Shown: positions 26,129 to 34,378 of the stretch, piece after piece
Position numbering within the stretch: the first letter of the stretch is position 1
Layout: every line of letters begins with the position of its first letter
Source of the DNA: Streptomyces justiciae
GTDB taxonomy: Bacteria; Actinomycetota; Actinomycetes; Streptomycetales; Streptomycetaceae
Direction of reading: 5' to 3'
Assembly (NCBI RefSeq): GCF_015163075.1
Contig: NZ_JADDXU010000007.1
Coordinates: forward strand, 1-64,000
Length of the DNA: 64,000 nt
Notes under the pieces: generated by a model
What the model saw: only the letters and a program-made list of their open reading frames with translations
Told to the model about the DNA's origin: nothing
Databases searched by the model: none
Position numbers and translations under genes: made by a program

Positions 26129-27463
26129 ATGAGCACGACCACTTCCGAGGCGCTCTCGGAGACGACCCTGCTGCGGTTCGCGACCGCGGGCTCCGTCGAC
26201 GACGGCAAGTCCACCCTCGTCGGCCGGCTGCTGCACGACTCCAAGTCGGTCCTCACCGACCAGCTGGAGGCCGTGGAGCGCGCGTCCGCGTCGCGCGGCC
26301 AGGAGGGCCCCGACCTCGCGCTGCTGACGGACGGTCTGCGGGCCGAGCGTGAGCAGGGCATCACGATCGACGTGGCCTACCGCTACTTCGCCACCGCCAA
26401 GCGCCGGTTCATCCTCGCGGACACCCCGGGGCACGTGCAGTACACCCGCAACATGGTGACGGGTGCCTCCACGGCCGAGCTCACGGTGATCCTCATCGAC
26501 GCCCGCAACGGCGTCGTCGAGCAGACCCGGCGCCACGCCGCCCTCGCGGCGCTGCTCCGCGTCCCGCACGTGGTCCTCGCGGTCAACAAGATGGACCTCG
26601 TCGACTACAAGGAGTCCGTGTTCGCCGCGATCGCCGAGGAGTTCACGGCGTACGCGACCGAGCTGGGCGTCCCCGAGGTCACCGCGATCCCGATCTCCGC
26701 GCTCGCCGGTGACAACGTGGTGGAGCCGTCCGCCAACATGGACTGGTACGGCGGCCCGACCGTCCTGGAGCACCTGGAGACGGTCCCGGTCACCCACGAC
26801 CTGAGCCACTGCCACGCCCGTCTGCCCGTGCAGTTCGTGATCCGCCCGCAGACCGCCGAGCACCCCGACTACCGCGGGTACGCCGGTCAGATCGCCGCCG
26901 GTTCCTTCCACGTCGGCGAAGCGGTCACCGTGCTGCCCTCGGGTCACGCCTCGAAGATCGCCGGCATCGACCTCCTCGGCCAGTCCGTCGACGTCGCCTG
27001 GACCACCCAGTCGGTGACCCTCCTCCTGGAGGACGACATCGACATCTCGCGCGGCGACCTCATCGTGCCCAGCAAGGACGCGCCGCCGACCACCCAGGAC
27101 ATCGAGGCGACCGTGTGCCACGTCGCCGACGCCCCGCTGACCGTCGGCCACCGCGTGCTGCTCAAGCACGGCACCCGCACGGTCAAGGCGATCGTCAAGG
27201 ACATCCCGTCCCGTCTCACGCTCGACGACCTGTCCCTGCACCCGCACCCGGGACAGCTCGTCGCCAACGACATCGGCCGCGTGAAGATCCGCACCGCGGA
27301 GCCGCTGCCGGTGGACTCCTACGCCGACTCCCGGCGCACGGGCTCGTTCATCCTGATCGACCCCAGCGACGGCACCACGCTCACCGCGGGCATGGTCGGC
27401 GAGTCGTTCGCGTCCCCCGAGCCCGTCAAGGACGAGGCCGAGGACGACGGGTGGGACTTCTGA
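26129..27463 (+). CDS. cysN: Sulfate adenylyltransferase subunit 1 (GTPase)
   Basis: A 444-residue translation-factor-like GTPase whose GTP hydrolysis drives APS synthesis by CysD. G1 is GSVDDGKSTL (residues about 20-29), G3 is DTPGH and G4 is NKMD. Two beta-barrel domains follow. It has no fused APS kinase, consistent with the separate cysC gene. Start is ATG two bases after cysD; the highly acidic C terminus is typical of actinobacterial CysN. Confidence 0.96.
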   Translation: MSTTTSEALSETTLLRFATAGSVDDGKSTLVGRLLHDSKSVLTDQLEAVERASASRGQEGPDLALLTDGLRAEREQGITIDVAYRYFATAKRRFILADTPGHVQYTRNMVTGASTAELTVILIDARNGVVEQTRRHAALAALLRVPHVVLAVNKMDLVDYKESVFAAIAEEFTAYATELGVPEVTAIPISALAGDNVVEPSANMDWYGGPTVLEHLETVPVTHDLSHCHARLPVQFVIRPQTAEHPDYRGYAGQIAAGSFHVGEAVTVLPSGHASKIAGIDLLGQSVDVAWTTQSVTLLLEDDIDISRGDLIVPSKDAPPTTQDIEATVCHVADAPLTVGHRVLLKHGTRTVKAIVKDIPSRLTLDDLSLHPHPGQLVANDIGRVKIRTAEPLPVDSYADSRRTGSFILIDPSDGTTLTAGMVGESFASPEPVKDEAEDDGWDF

Positions 27464-27464
27464 C

Positions 27465-27569
27465 ATGAACTCCACCGACTACTACTCCACGTTCGCGAAG
27501 GAGGGCGGCCGCGTAGGCAGCGGCGCGCTCGGCAGCGGGCAGGGCGGAGTGGCGCGATGTGTGCGCTGA
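27465..27569 (+). CDS. 34-codon ORF between cysN and ssuA
   Basis: ATG one base after the cysN stop, ending at 27567-27569. Codon third positions are mostly G/C, as in real genes here. The peptide begins MNSTDYYSTFAKEGG, is Gly-rich in the middle and ends in ARCVR with a single Cys next to the stop. It might be translated by coupling and could sense cysteine, like the leader at 21839, or be non-functional. No known family recognised. Confidence 0.4.
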   Translation: MNSTDYYSTFAKEGGRVGSGALGSGQGGVARCVR

Positions 27570-27685
27570 CGTACGCGCACCGCTTGCGCGCCCTCACCCC
27601 CCACCGCCGTAGACGCAGACCTGCCGACCTCCCGGCCACGACCTGAGAGACCGTGACCGCCGGGCCTCCGAGAGGAACACCTCCC

Positions 27686-28789
27686 GTGCCTGCTCCATCT
27701 GCATTCCGCCGCACCTTCGCGGTCATAGCCGCGCTCCCGCTGCTCACCCTGGCCGCCTGCGGCTACGGCTCCGAGTCGAAGGACGAGGGCACCGCCAAGG
27801 TCGCCGCCGGGGCGAAGAAGATCGACGGACTCGACTCCGTCAAGATCGGCTACTTCGGCAATCTCACCCACGCCACCGCACTGGTCGCCAACCAGAAGGG
27901 CTACTTCCAGAAGGAGCTCGGCGCCACGGAGGCGAAGTACCAGGTCTTCAACGCCGGCCCGTCCGAGATCGAGGCGCTCAACTCGGGCTCCATCGACATC
28001 GGTTGGATCGGCCCCTCCCCGGCGATCAACGGCTACACCAAGTCCAAGGGCACCAACCTGCGCATCATCGGCGGTTCGGCGTCCGGCGGTGTGAAGCTCG
28101 TCGTCAACCCCAAGAAGATCAAGTCCCTGAAGGACGTCAAGGGCAAGAAGATCGCCACCCCGCAGCTGGGCAACACGCAGGACGTGGCGTTCCTCAACTG
28201 GATCTCGGAGCAGGGCTGGAAGGTCGACGCCGAGAGCGGCAAGGGTGACGTGTCGGTCATCCGCACCGACAACAAGGTGACCCCGGACGCCTACAAGTCC
28301 GGTTCCATCGACGGCGCCTGGGTGCCGGAGCCGACCGCGTCGAAGCTGGTCGCCGAGGGCGCGAAGGTGCTGCTCGACGAGGCCGACCTGTGGCCGGACA
28401 AGAAGTTCGTGATCACGAACATCATCGTGTCGCAGAAGTTCCTCAAGGAGCACCCGAAGGCGGTCGAGGCGGTCCTGAAGGCCTCCGTCGAGACCAACAA
28501 GTGGATCAACGCCAACCCGGACGAGGCGAAGGCCTCGGCGAACAAGCAGCTGGAGGCCGACTCCGGCAAGGCGCTGCCCGCCGACGTCCTGGACCCGGCG
28601 TGGAAGTCCATCCAGTTCACCAACGACCCGCTGGCCTCCACCCTCAACACCGAGGCGGAGCACGCGGTGAAGGCCGGTCTGCTGGAGGACCCGCTGCTGG
28701 ACGGCATCTATGACCTCACGCTCCTGAACAAGGTCCTGAAGGCCGACGGCGAGAGCACGGTCGACGACGCCGGGCTCGGCGTCAAGTAA
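27686..28789 (+). CDS. ssuA: Aliphatic sulfonate-binding lipoprotein (SsuA-like)
   Basis: A 367-residue substrate-binding protein for a sulfonate or sulfate-ester importer. The N terminus has a lipobox (LLTLAAC, Cys near residue 23). The mature part has the SsuA/TauA pattern, including KIGYFGNLTHATALVA and NSGSIDIGWIGPSPAIN. I chose GTG at 27686 since GAGAGGA is nine bases before it; GTG at 27653 is possible. It starts the ssuABC segment after a 222-base gap from cysN holding one short ORF. Confidence 0.9.
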   Translation: MPAPSAFRRTFAVIAALPLLTLAACGYGSESKDEGTAKVAAGAKKIDGLDSVKIGYFGNLTHATALVANQKGYFQKELGATEAKYQVFNAGPSEIEALNSGSIDIGWIGPSPAINGYTKSKGTNLRIIGGSASGGVKLVVNPKKIKSLKDVKGKKIATPQLGNTQDVAFLNWISEQGWKVDAESGKGDVSVIRTDNKVTPDAYKSGSIDGAWVPEPTASKLVAEGAKVLLDEADLWPDKKFVITNIIVSQKFLKEHPKAVEAVLKASVETNKWINANPDEAKASANKQLEADSGKALPADVLDPAWKSIQFTNDPLASTLNTEAEHAVKAGLLEDPLLDGIYDLTLLNKVLKADGESTVDDAGLGVK

Positions 28790-28824
28790 GCCCTGATCCC
28801 GAGAGTCCCCAGGAGGTGACGACC

Positions 28825-29610
28825 ATGGCCACCGCGGTTGCCAAGGCCGAGCAGGCCGAGTCAGTCGAGTACGCCGCCCGCATCGAGCACGTCTCGAAGT
28901 CCTTCGCCGGGCCCGCCGGGCAGCAGCTCGTCCTCGACGACATCACCCTCGATGTCGCGCCGGGCGAGTTCGTCACCCTCCTGGGGGCCTCGGGCTGTGG
29001 CAAGTCCACGCTGCTCAACCTGGTGGCGGGTCTCGACGACCCGAGCGCCGGCAGCATCAAGACCGACGGGCGCCCCGCTCTGATGTTCCAGGAGCACGCC
29101 CTGTTCCCGTGGCTCACCGCGGGCAAGAACATCGAACTCGCCCTGAAACTGGGCGGAGTTCCGAAGAACGACCGGCGCGACCGCGCCGAGGAACTGCTCG
29201 AACTGGTCCGGCTCAAGGGCTCGTACGGCAAGCGGGTGCACGAGCTGTCCGGCGGCATGCGCCAGCGTGTGGCGCTGGCCAGGGCGCTGGCCCAGGAGAG
29301 CCGGCTGCTCCTCATGGACGAGCCGTTCGCGGCGCTGGACGCGATCACGCGCGACGTGCTGCACGACGAACTGACCCGGATCTGGGCGGAGACGGGGCTG
29401 TCCGTCCTGTTCGTCACGCACAACGTGCGCGAGGCGGTGCGACTGGCCCAGCGGGTCATCCTGCTGTCGTCGCGGCCGGGCCGGATCGCGCGCGAGTGGA
29501 CGGTGGACATCCCGCAGCCGCGCCGCATCGAGGACGCCCCCGTGGCCGAACTGTCCCTTGAGATCACCGATCAACTGCGTGGGGAGATCCGCCGTCATGG
29601 CCAGCAGTGA
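28825..29610 (+). CDS. ssuB: Sulfonate ABC transporter ATP-binding protein
   Basis: A 261-residue ATPase of the NitT/TauT/Ssu class. Walker A is LLGASGCGKSTLL (about residues 54-66), the Q-loop MFQEHALFPWLT, the signature LSGGMRQRVALARAL and Walker B LLLMDEPFAALDAITR. A textbook ribosome site AGGAGGTGA (28811-28819) sits five bases before the ATG, the best in the cluster. The gene overlaps ssuC by 14 bases. Confidence 0.95.
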   Translation: MATAVAKAEQAESVEYAARIEHVSKSFAGPAGQQLVLDDITLDVAPGEFVTLLGASGCGKSTLLNLVAGLDDPSAGSIKTDGRPALMFQEHALFPWLTAGKNIELALKLGGVPKNDRRDRAEELLELVRLKGSYGKRVHELSGGMRQRVALARALAQESRLLLMDEPFAALDAITRDVLHDELTRIWAETGLSVLFVTHNVREAVRLAQRVILLSSRPGRIAREWTVDIPQPRRIEDAPVAELSLEITDQLRGEIRRHGQQ

Positions 29611-30499
29611 CACGAAGACGGCCCGGACGGACGAGACACAGGATCGGTCCGCCGGTCTCGAGGCCGGTCTGGACGCCCTGGAGACCTCGGCCGCCACACG
29701 GACGCCGTTCTCCGAGACCGCCCGCACCAAGATCCTGCCGCCGCTCGTCGCGACGGCCGTGGTCCTGGTGATCTGGCAGGCACTGATCTCCTTCGACATC
29801 GTCACCGACCCGACCAAGCTGCCCTCCCCGGGCGACGTGGCGGCCGAGTTCAAGGACGCCTGGCTGGAGGGCAAGCTCCTCGGCTACATCTGGACCAGTG
29901 TCGAGCGCGGTCTGCTCGGCTTCCTGCTGGCCCTGGCGATCGGCACCCCGCTCGGTCTGATCGTCGCCCGGGTGAAGTTCGTCCGGGCCGCCATCGGCCC
30001 GGTCCTGTCCGGTCTCCAGTCGCTGCCGTCGGTGGCGTGGGTGCCGCCGGCCGTGCTGTGGCTGGGCCTGAACAACTCGATGATGTACGCGGTGATCCTG
30101 CTCGGCGCGGTCCCGTCCATCGCCAACGGTCTCGTCTCCGGCATCGACCAGGTGCCGCCGCTGTTCCTGCGGGCGGGCCGCACGATGGGCGCGACCGGCT
30201 GGAAGGGCGCCTGGCACATCGTGCTGCCGGCCGCGCTGCCGGGCTATCTCGCCGGTCTGAAGCAGGGCTGGGCCTTCTCCTGGCGCTCGCTGATGGCAGC
30301 GGAGATCATCGCCTCCTCGCCCGACCTGGGCATCGGCCTCGGCGCGCTGCTGGAGAACGGCCGCAACGCCAGCTCCATGCCGATGATCTTCGAGGCGATC
30401 TTCCTGATCCTGTTCGTCGGCATCGCCGTCGACCTGCTGATCTTCAGCCCGCTGGAGCGGCGGGTGCTGCGCAGCCGCGGCCTGCTGGTGAAGGGGTAA
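29597..30499 (+). CDS. ssuC: Sulfonate ABC transporter permease
   Basis: A 300-residue membrane subunit. About 50 polar residues precede roughly six hydrophobic segments. The EAA-type loop region is GRTMGATGWKGAWHIVLPAA (about residues 195-214). The ATG at 29597 lies within the end of ssuB. With SsuA and SsuB it imports sulfonates. No SsuD-type monooxygenase gene is in this window, so the desulfonation step must be encoded elsewhere or the substrate differs. Confidence 0.94.
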   Translation: MASSDTKTARTDETQDRSAGLEAGLDALETSAATRTPFSETARTKILPPLVATAVVLVIWQALISFDIVTDPTKLPSPGDVAAEFKDAWLEGKLLGYIWTSVERGLLGFLLALAIGTPLGLIVARVKFVRAAIGPVLSGLQSLPSVAWVPPAVLWLGLNNSMMYAVILLGAVPSIANGLVSGIDQVPPLFLRAGRTMGATGWKGAWHIVLPAALPGYLAGLKQGWAFSWRSLMAAEIIASSPDLGIGLGALLENGRNASSMPMIFEAIFLILFVGIAVDLLIFSPLERRVLRSRGLLVKG

Positions 30500-30504
30500 G
30501 TCCT

Positions 30505-31245
30505 TTGCTGAGGAAGCCCGTTCTTCTCGTCATCGCCCACGGCAGCCGCGATCCGCGGCACGCCGCGACGGTGCACGCCCTCGTCCGCCGGGTGCGCTCG
30601 CTGCGCCCGGACGTACGGGTGGAGACCGGCTTCCTGGACTTCAACATCCCGTCCGTGCAGGGGGTGTTGGAGTCGCTGGCGGCAGAGGGTGTACGGGATG
30701 TCGTCGCGCTCCCGCTGTTGCTGACCCGCGCGTTCCACGCGAAGGCGGACATCCCGGCGGTGCTGCGGGACGCGCCGCCGCAGCTGCGGATCCGGCAGGC
30801 CGAGGTGCTCGGCCCGTCGCCCCTGCTGCTGTCCGCGCTCGAACGGCGGCTGTACGAGGCTGGGTTGACGCCCGCCGACAAGTCCTCGACCGGGGTCGTG
30901 CTGGCCTCGGCGGGGTCCACGGACCCGGAGGCGATCGCAGTGATCGCAGAAATCGCGCGGGAGTGGCGGCGTACCGGTTGGTGCGCCGTGCGGCCTGCGT
31001 TCGCCTCCGCCGCGTTGCCTCGGACCGAGGATGCGGTACGGGAGTTGAGGGAGATGGGCTGCTCCCGGGTGGCCGTTGCGCCGTATGTGCTTGCTCCCGG
31101 ATTCTTGCCGGACCGGATCGCGCGGGGTGCGGCGGAGGCGGATGTCCTCTCGGACGTGCTCGGGGCTTCGGCTGAGGTGGCGCGGGTTTTGCTGGAGCGG
31201 TATGACGAGGCTCGGCTGCCTTCGTTGGCGGTCGTGGGTGCGTGA
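30505..31245 (+). CDS. Sirohydrochlorin chelatase (CbiX/SirB-like)
   Basis: A 246-residue chelatase that inserts iron (siroheme) or cobalt into sirohydrochlorin. The first active-site His is in VLLVIAHGSRDPRH near residue 12 and the second in TRAFHAKADIP near residue 78, as in the CbiX family. It has two tandem CbiX-like halves. The start appears to be TTG at 30505, preceded by AAGGGG and five bases after the ssuC stop, so it is part of the operon. Siroheme supply for the sulfite reductase is the obvious role. Confidence 0.9.
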   Translation: MLRKPVLLVIAHGSRDPRHAATVHALVRRVRSLRPDVRVETGFLDFNIPSVQGVLESLAAEGVRDVVALPLLLTRAFHAKADIPAVLRDAPPQLRIRQAEVLGPSPLLLSALERRLYEAGLTPADKSSTGVVLASAGSTDPEAIAVIAEIAREWRRTGWCAVRPAFASAALPRTEDAVRELREMGCSRVAVAPYVLAPGFLPDRIARGAAEADVLSDVLGASAEVARVLLERYDEARLPSLAVVGA

Positions 31246-31249
31246 TTAG

Positions 31250-31320
31250 TCTGCGGGCCGGTGGGGGCTGGTCGCGCCCCGCGGCGGTAGCCGCACATTG
31301 ATACAGCCCCGCGCCCCTTA
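31250..31320. repeat. Dispersed intergenic repeat, copy C (inverted)
   Basis: The reverse complement begins AAGGGGCGCGGGGCTGTATC and follows copy A over about 60 bases. Its hairpin is GCGGC-GGTA-GCCGC (31281-31294): the stem is kept while the loop differs from copy A. It fills the gap between the convergent chelatase and ArsR-like genes and may end both transcripts. Confidence 0.8.
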
Positions 31321-31325
31321 CGTTC

Positions 31326-32309
31326 CTAACGGCAGAGTTCGTTTCCTAGTGCCGTTCGCCCGTACCTTACGACTCTCCCCTCGCGCGTCCGGCTCAGGAG
31401 CCCCGCGTCGTAGAGCACCGCCAGGTGCTGACTGACCGCGCCCGGGGTGACCTTCAAGCGGTGGGACAGTTCCGTCGTCGAGGCCGGCTCCGCCAGGAGC
31501 AGGAGGAGTCTGGCTCTGGGGCGGCCGAGGAGGCGGACCAAGGCGTCGTCGGTGACCGGGGGCGGCTCCTCCGAGAGGGTGGCCCTGCCGCGGGCCGGAT
31601 AGATGATCGTGGGCGGCCGGGTGGGGTCGATCAGCGGCTGGGCGCCTCGGGCGAACAGCGAGGGGAGCAGGACCAGGCCGCGTCCGGCGATGCTCATGTC
31701 GGTCCACGGCGCCTGGAGCATGAAGTCGTCGGTGGACAGGCGTAGTTGGCCGCCCACCCAGCTGAGCCGCCGGTCCAGTCCCGCGAACATCGCCCCGGCA
31801 CCCTGCTCGGCGAGCACCCGCGCCTGATGGGCGAGGTCGGCCGCCATGATGCTCTGCACGCGCGGCCACCAGTCCGGGGCCAGACAGACCTGCCAGTAGG
31901 CGTCGAGGGCCTCGACGATCCGCTGGAGGAACGCAGCGGGCTCCGTCAGACCCCGGGCGACGACGGGTGGCAGCGCGTCCTCGGTACGGTAGGCGGCCCG
32001 GAAGTCGGCGTCGAGGAGCTCCGGCGGGGTGGCGCGGAGCCGGTCGAGTTCGTCGGCGAAGACGGGCCGGGCCCGTTCGGGGCGAGGGGTCAGACAGTCC
32101 GGCACCCACAGCCAGGGCGCGGTCAGCGTGATGAGCAGCTCGTGGTCGAGGGCGTCCAGGCGGGGGCGGATGCGGCGCAGCCACGGCCGGTGGTGGGGGT
32201 AGCGGGCCGGGTCGTGCAGACAGCGCAGTGAGAAGACTGCCTCCTGGAGCGGGGAGTACGCGAAGGAGGTGGTGGCGAGGTCGCCGACGTCGAAGCGGAA
32301 CTCAATCAT
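31326..32309 (-). CDS. ArsR-type winged-helix transcriptional regulator
   Basis: A 327-residue regulator. The first 240 residues are a domain found with such regulators in actinobacteria (DUF5937-like; FAYSPLQEAVFSLRCL at the start). The C-terminal 80 residues are a winged helix: ASTTELSHRLKVTPGAVSQH and VLYDAGLLSRTREGRVVRYG. No metal-binding Cys motif is seen, so it is not an obvious metal sensor. It is divergent from an MFS transporter with a 56-base gap holding an inverted repeat, so it probably controls itself and the exporter. Confidence 0.85.
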   Translation of the reverse strand: MIEFRFDVGDLATTSFAYSPLQEAVFSLRCLHDPARYPHHRPWLRRIRPRLDALDHELLITLTAPWLWVPDCLTPRPERARPVFADELDRLRATPPELLDADFRAAYRTEDALPPVVARGLTEPAAFLQRIVEALDAYWQVCLAPDWWPRVQSIMAADLAHQARVLAEQGAGAMFAGLDRRLSWVGGQLRLSTDDFMLQAPWTDMSIAGRGLVLLPSLFARGAQPLIDPTRPPTIIYPARGRATLSEEPPPVTDDALVRLLGRPRARLLLLLAEPASTTELSHRLKVTPGAVSQHLAVLYDAGLLSRTREGRVVRYGRTALGNELCR

Positions 32310-32330
32310 TGAGCGTCACGCTAAATCATT
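32304..32330. promoter_or_regulatory. Operator candidate between ArsR-like and MFS genes
   Basis: AATCATTGAGCGTCACGCTA contains the perfect inverted repeat AGCGT-C-ACGCT (32312-32322), flanked by a direct repeat of AATCATT. It abuts the start codon of the regulator (32309), so binding would block its expression and probably that of the MFS gene. Inferred. Confidence 0.5.
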
Positions 32331-32365
32331 GTCGGCGTGGTGCCGCCGCCGGGTGTGATGTCCGC

Positions 32366-33646
32366 ATGACCACGACACCCGTGACCGCCCCCGCCGCCGA
32401 CCCCGAGCTACGCCCCTCCCGGCTCCCCACCGACCCCACCCTGCGCCGCGCCGCCCTGCTGACCGCCGCCAACTCCCTCGGCAACGGGCTCTACTTCCCG
32501 CTCGGCGTCCTGTACTTCACCCGCATCGTCGGCCTCGACGCGACCTCGGTCGGCCTCGGCATGACGGGCGCGGGGCTGGTCGGCGTGGCCGCCGGGGTGC
32601 CGGCCGGGCGGGCCGCGGACCGGTGGGGCGCCCGGCGCGTGGGGGCGTGGTTGTGGGCCGGGACGGGCGTGGCGACGGCCGCGTACGTGTTCGTGCACTC
32701 GTACGTCGGTTTCCTCGTCGCGGTGGTCTGTGCGACCGGGCTCCAGATGGCGAGCCGCGGGGTGCAGGGCGCGATCTACGCCGATGTGCTGCCGGCCGCG
32801 AGCCGGGTGGAGGCGCGCGCGTATCTGCGGATGGTCACCAACGTCTTCATGGGAATTGGTGGCGCGTTCGGGGCGATCGCTCTCCAACTCGACACGCGGG
32901 GCGCGTATGTGACGGTCATTCTGGTCAACGCGGTGTCGTTCGCGGGGCCCGCGCTGCTGCTGCCCCGGCTGCCTCTCGCGCCCCACGCCCTGGAGCGCAA
33001 GGCTCCCGACGCCGACGCCCCGGCGGCCGACCGCTGGCGTGCGGTGCGTGATCTGCCGTTCCTCGCGGTGACCGTGCTGAACGCGATCCTCGTCGTGCAG
33101 TACACCCTGTCGGAGGTCGGGCTGCCGCTGTGGATCGTGGAGCGGACCGAGGCACCGCGCTGGACTGCGGCTCTGTTGATGATCCTCAACTGTGTGCTGG
33201 TGGCGCTGCTTCAGGTGCGGGTGGCCCGCAGGGCCTCCCAAGTCCCCAGCGCGGTGCGGGCGATGGGCTGGTCGGGACTGCTTCTCGCCGTGGCCTGTGC
33301 GGCGTACGCGATGTCGGCGGGGCTGTCGCCGGTGTGGGCGGTGCTGGCGCTGACGGTCGGCGCGATCGTGCAGGTCTTCGCCGAGGTGCTGTCGGCGGCG
33401 GGCGGCTGGACCCTCGGCTACGAGCTGGCCGACGCCCGCGTCCACGGTGTCTATCAGGGCGTGTTCGGCGCGGGCATGTCGGCGGGCATGATGGCGGGTC
33501 CCGCCCTGGTCACGGTGACCGCGATCCAGCACGGCCGGGCGGGCTGGGCGGTCCTCGGTGTCCTGTTCGCCCTCGCGGGCCTCGCGGTGAGTCCGGCGGT
33601 GAAGTGGGCGCTGCGGAACGGGGAGTGGCGGGGCGACAAGGTCTAG
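32366..33646 (+). CDS. MFS transporter
   Basis: A 426-residue major-facilitator protein with about 12 hydrophobic segments. The loop 2-3 motif is visible as GVPAGRAADRWGARRVGAW (about residues 75-93), and the second half starts after a charged loop near residue 225. Substrate unknown; drug or metabolite export is likely because it is paired with a divergent ArsR-type repressor. Start ATG at 32366. It overlaps the convergent nitroreductase-like gene by four bases. Confidence 0.9.
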   Translation: MTTTPVTAPAADPELRPSRLPTDPTLRRAALLTAANSLGNGLYFPLGVLYFTRIVGLDATSVGLGMTGAGLVGVAAGVPAGRAADRWGARRVGAWLWAGTGVATAAYVFVHSYVGFLVAVVCATGLQMASRGVQGAIYADVLPAASRVEARAYLRMVTNVFMGIGGAFGAIALQLDTRGAYVTVILVNAVSFAGPALLLPRLPLAPHALERKAPDADAPAADRWRAVRDLPFLAVTVLNAILVVQYTLSEVGLPLWIVERTEAPRWTAALLMILNCVLVALLQVRVARRASQVPSAVRAMGWSGLLLAVACAAYAMSAGLSPVWAVLALTVGAIVQVFAEVLSAAGGWTLGYELADARVHGVYQGVFGAGMSAGMMAGPALVTVTAIQHGRAGWAVLGVLFALAGLAVSPAVKWALRNGEWRGDKV

Positions 33647-34260
33647 TCGAAGCTCAAGCCTCCGGTGCGGGTGCGCTTGAGCTCGAAGAAGTCCGGGTCG
33701 GTCGCCAACACCCGGAAGCTGTCGAAGAGTTGCGCCGCCCGGGCGCCTCGCGGGATCGCCCGCAGCACCGGCCCGAACCACACCGTGCCGTCGACGTGCA
33801 GCGTGGGCGTGCCCACATAGCCGCCGGAGTCGGGCTCGACGCCCGCCTCGTGGCTGCGGCGGACGGCCTCGTCGTACGCGGTGTCGTGCGCCGCGTCGGC
33901 GAGCTCCGCCGCGAGCCCGAGTTCGGCGAGGGAGTCGGCGACGACGGCGTCGAAGTCCTCCTGCTTGCGTTCGTGGATACGGGTGCCGAAGGCCGTATAG
34001 AGGTCACGGAGCACCTTCTCCCCGTGTCGTTCCGCGGCGGCCACGGCGACCCGTACCGGACCGATCGACTTGTCCACCAACTCCCGGTACCAGTCCGGGA
34101 GTTCGTGGCCGATGTTGTGCAGGTAGAGGCTCATCGCGTGGAAGCGGAGGTCGAGAGGGCGCTCCCGTTCGACCTCCAGCAGCCAGCGGGAGGTGATCCA
34201 GGCGAAGGGGCAGGCGGGGTCGAACCAGAAGTCGACGCGGGTGGGTTCTGCGGTGGTCAT
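33643..34260 (-). CDS. Mycothiol-dependent nitroreductase-like protein (Rv2466c family)
   Basis: A 205-residue DsbA-fold protein. It aligns by eye with Mycobacterium tuberculosis Rv2466c, a mycothiol-dependent nitroreductase, including DFWFDPACPFAWITSRWLLE, GPVRVAVAAAERHG, IPRGARAAQLFD and the end FFELKRTRT. The active site reads C-P-F-A, whereas Rv2466c has C-P-W-C, so only the N-terminal Cys remains. A monothiol mechanism or a changed role is likely. Located between convergent MFS and a same-strand PanE-like gene. Confidence 0.85.
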   Translation of the reverse strand: MTTAEPTRVDFWFDPACPFAWITSRWLLEVERERPLDLRFHAMSLYLHNIGHELPDWYRELVDKSIGPVRVAVAAAERHGEKVLRDLYTAFGTRIHERKQEDFDAVVADSLAELGLAAELADAAHDTAYDEAVRRSHEAGVEPDSGGYVGTPTLHVDGTVWFGPVLRAIPRGARAAQLFDSFRVLATDPDFFELKRTRTGGLSFD

Positions 34261-34303
34261 GGCGTCGACGGTAATGGCTCATTGGCCCAGCGTCCTGGTC
34301 CAA

Positions 34304-34378
34304 TCAAGCGCCGCTTGAGTGGTCCACTTCATCCGTACCGGGCGATCAAGAACTCCTCGACTGGTCCACTTCCTCCCG
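34304..34378. repeat. Inverted and direct repeats at the panE-like 3' end
   Basis: A perfect inverted repeat TCAAGCG-C-CGCTTGA (34304-34318) is followed by two near-identical 17-base sequences at 34316 and 34362 that share TGGTCCACTTC. The second is inside the last codons of the PanE-like gene (stop at 34346-34348). Confidence 0.6.

Noticed and set aside
27554..27640. Overlapping short ORF starting ATGTGTGCG
   Set aside because: It overlaps the 34-codon ORF in another frame, is Arg/His-rich without any recognisable feature, and lacks a ribosome site.
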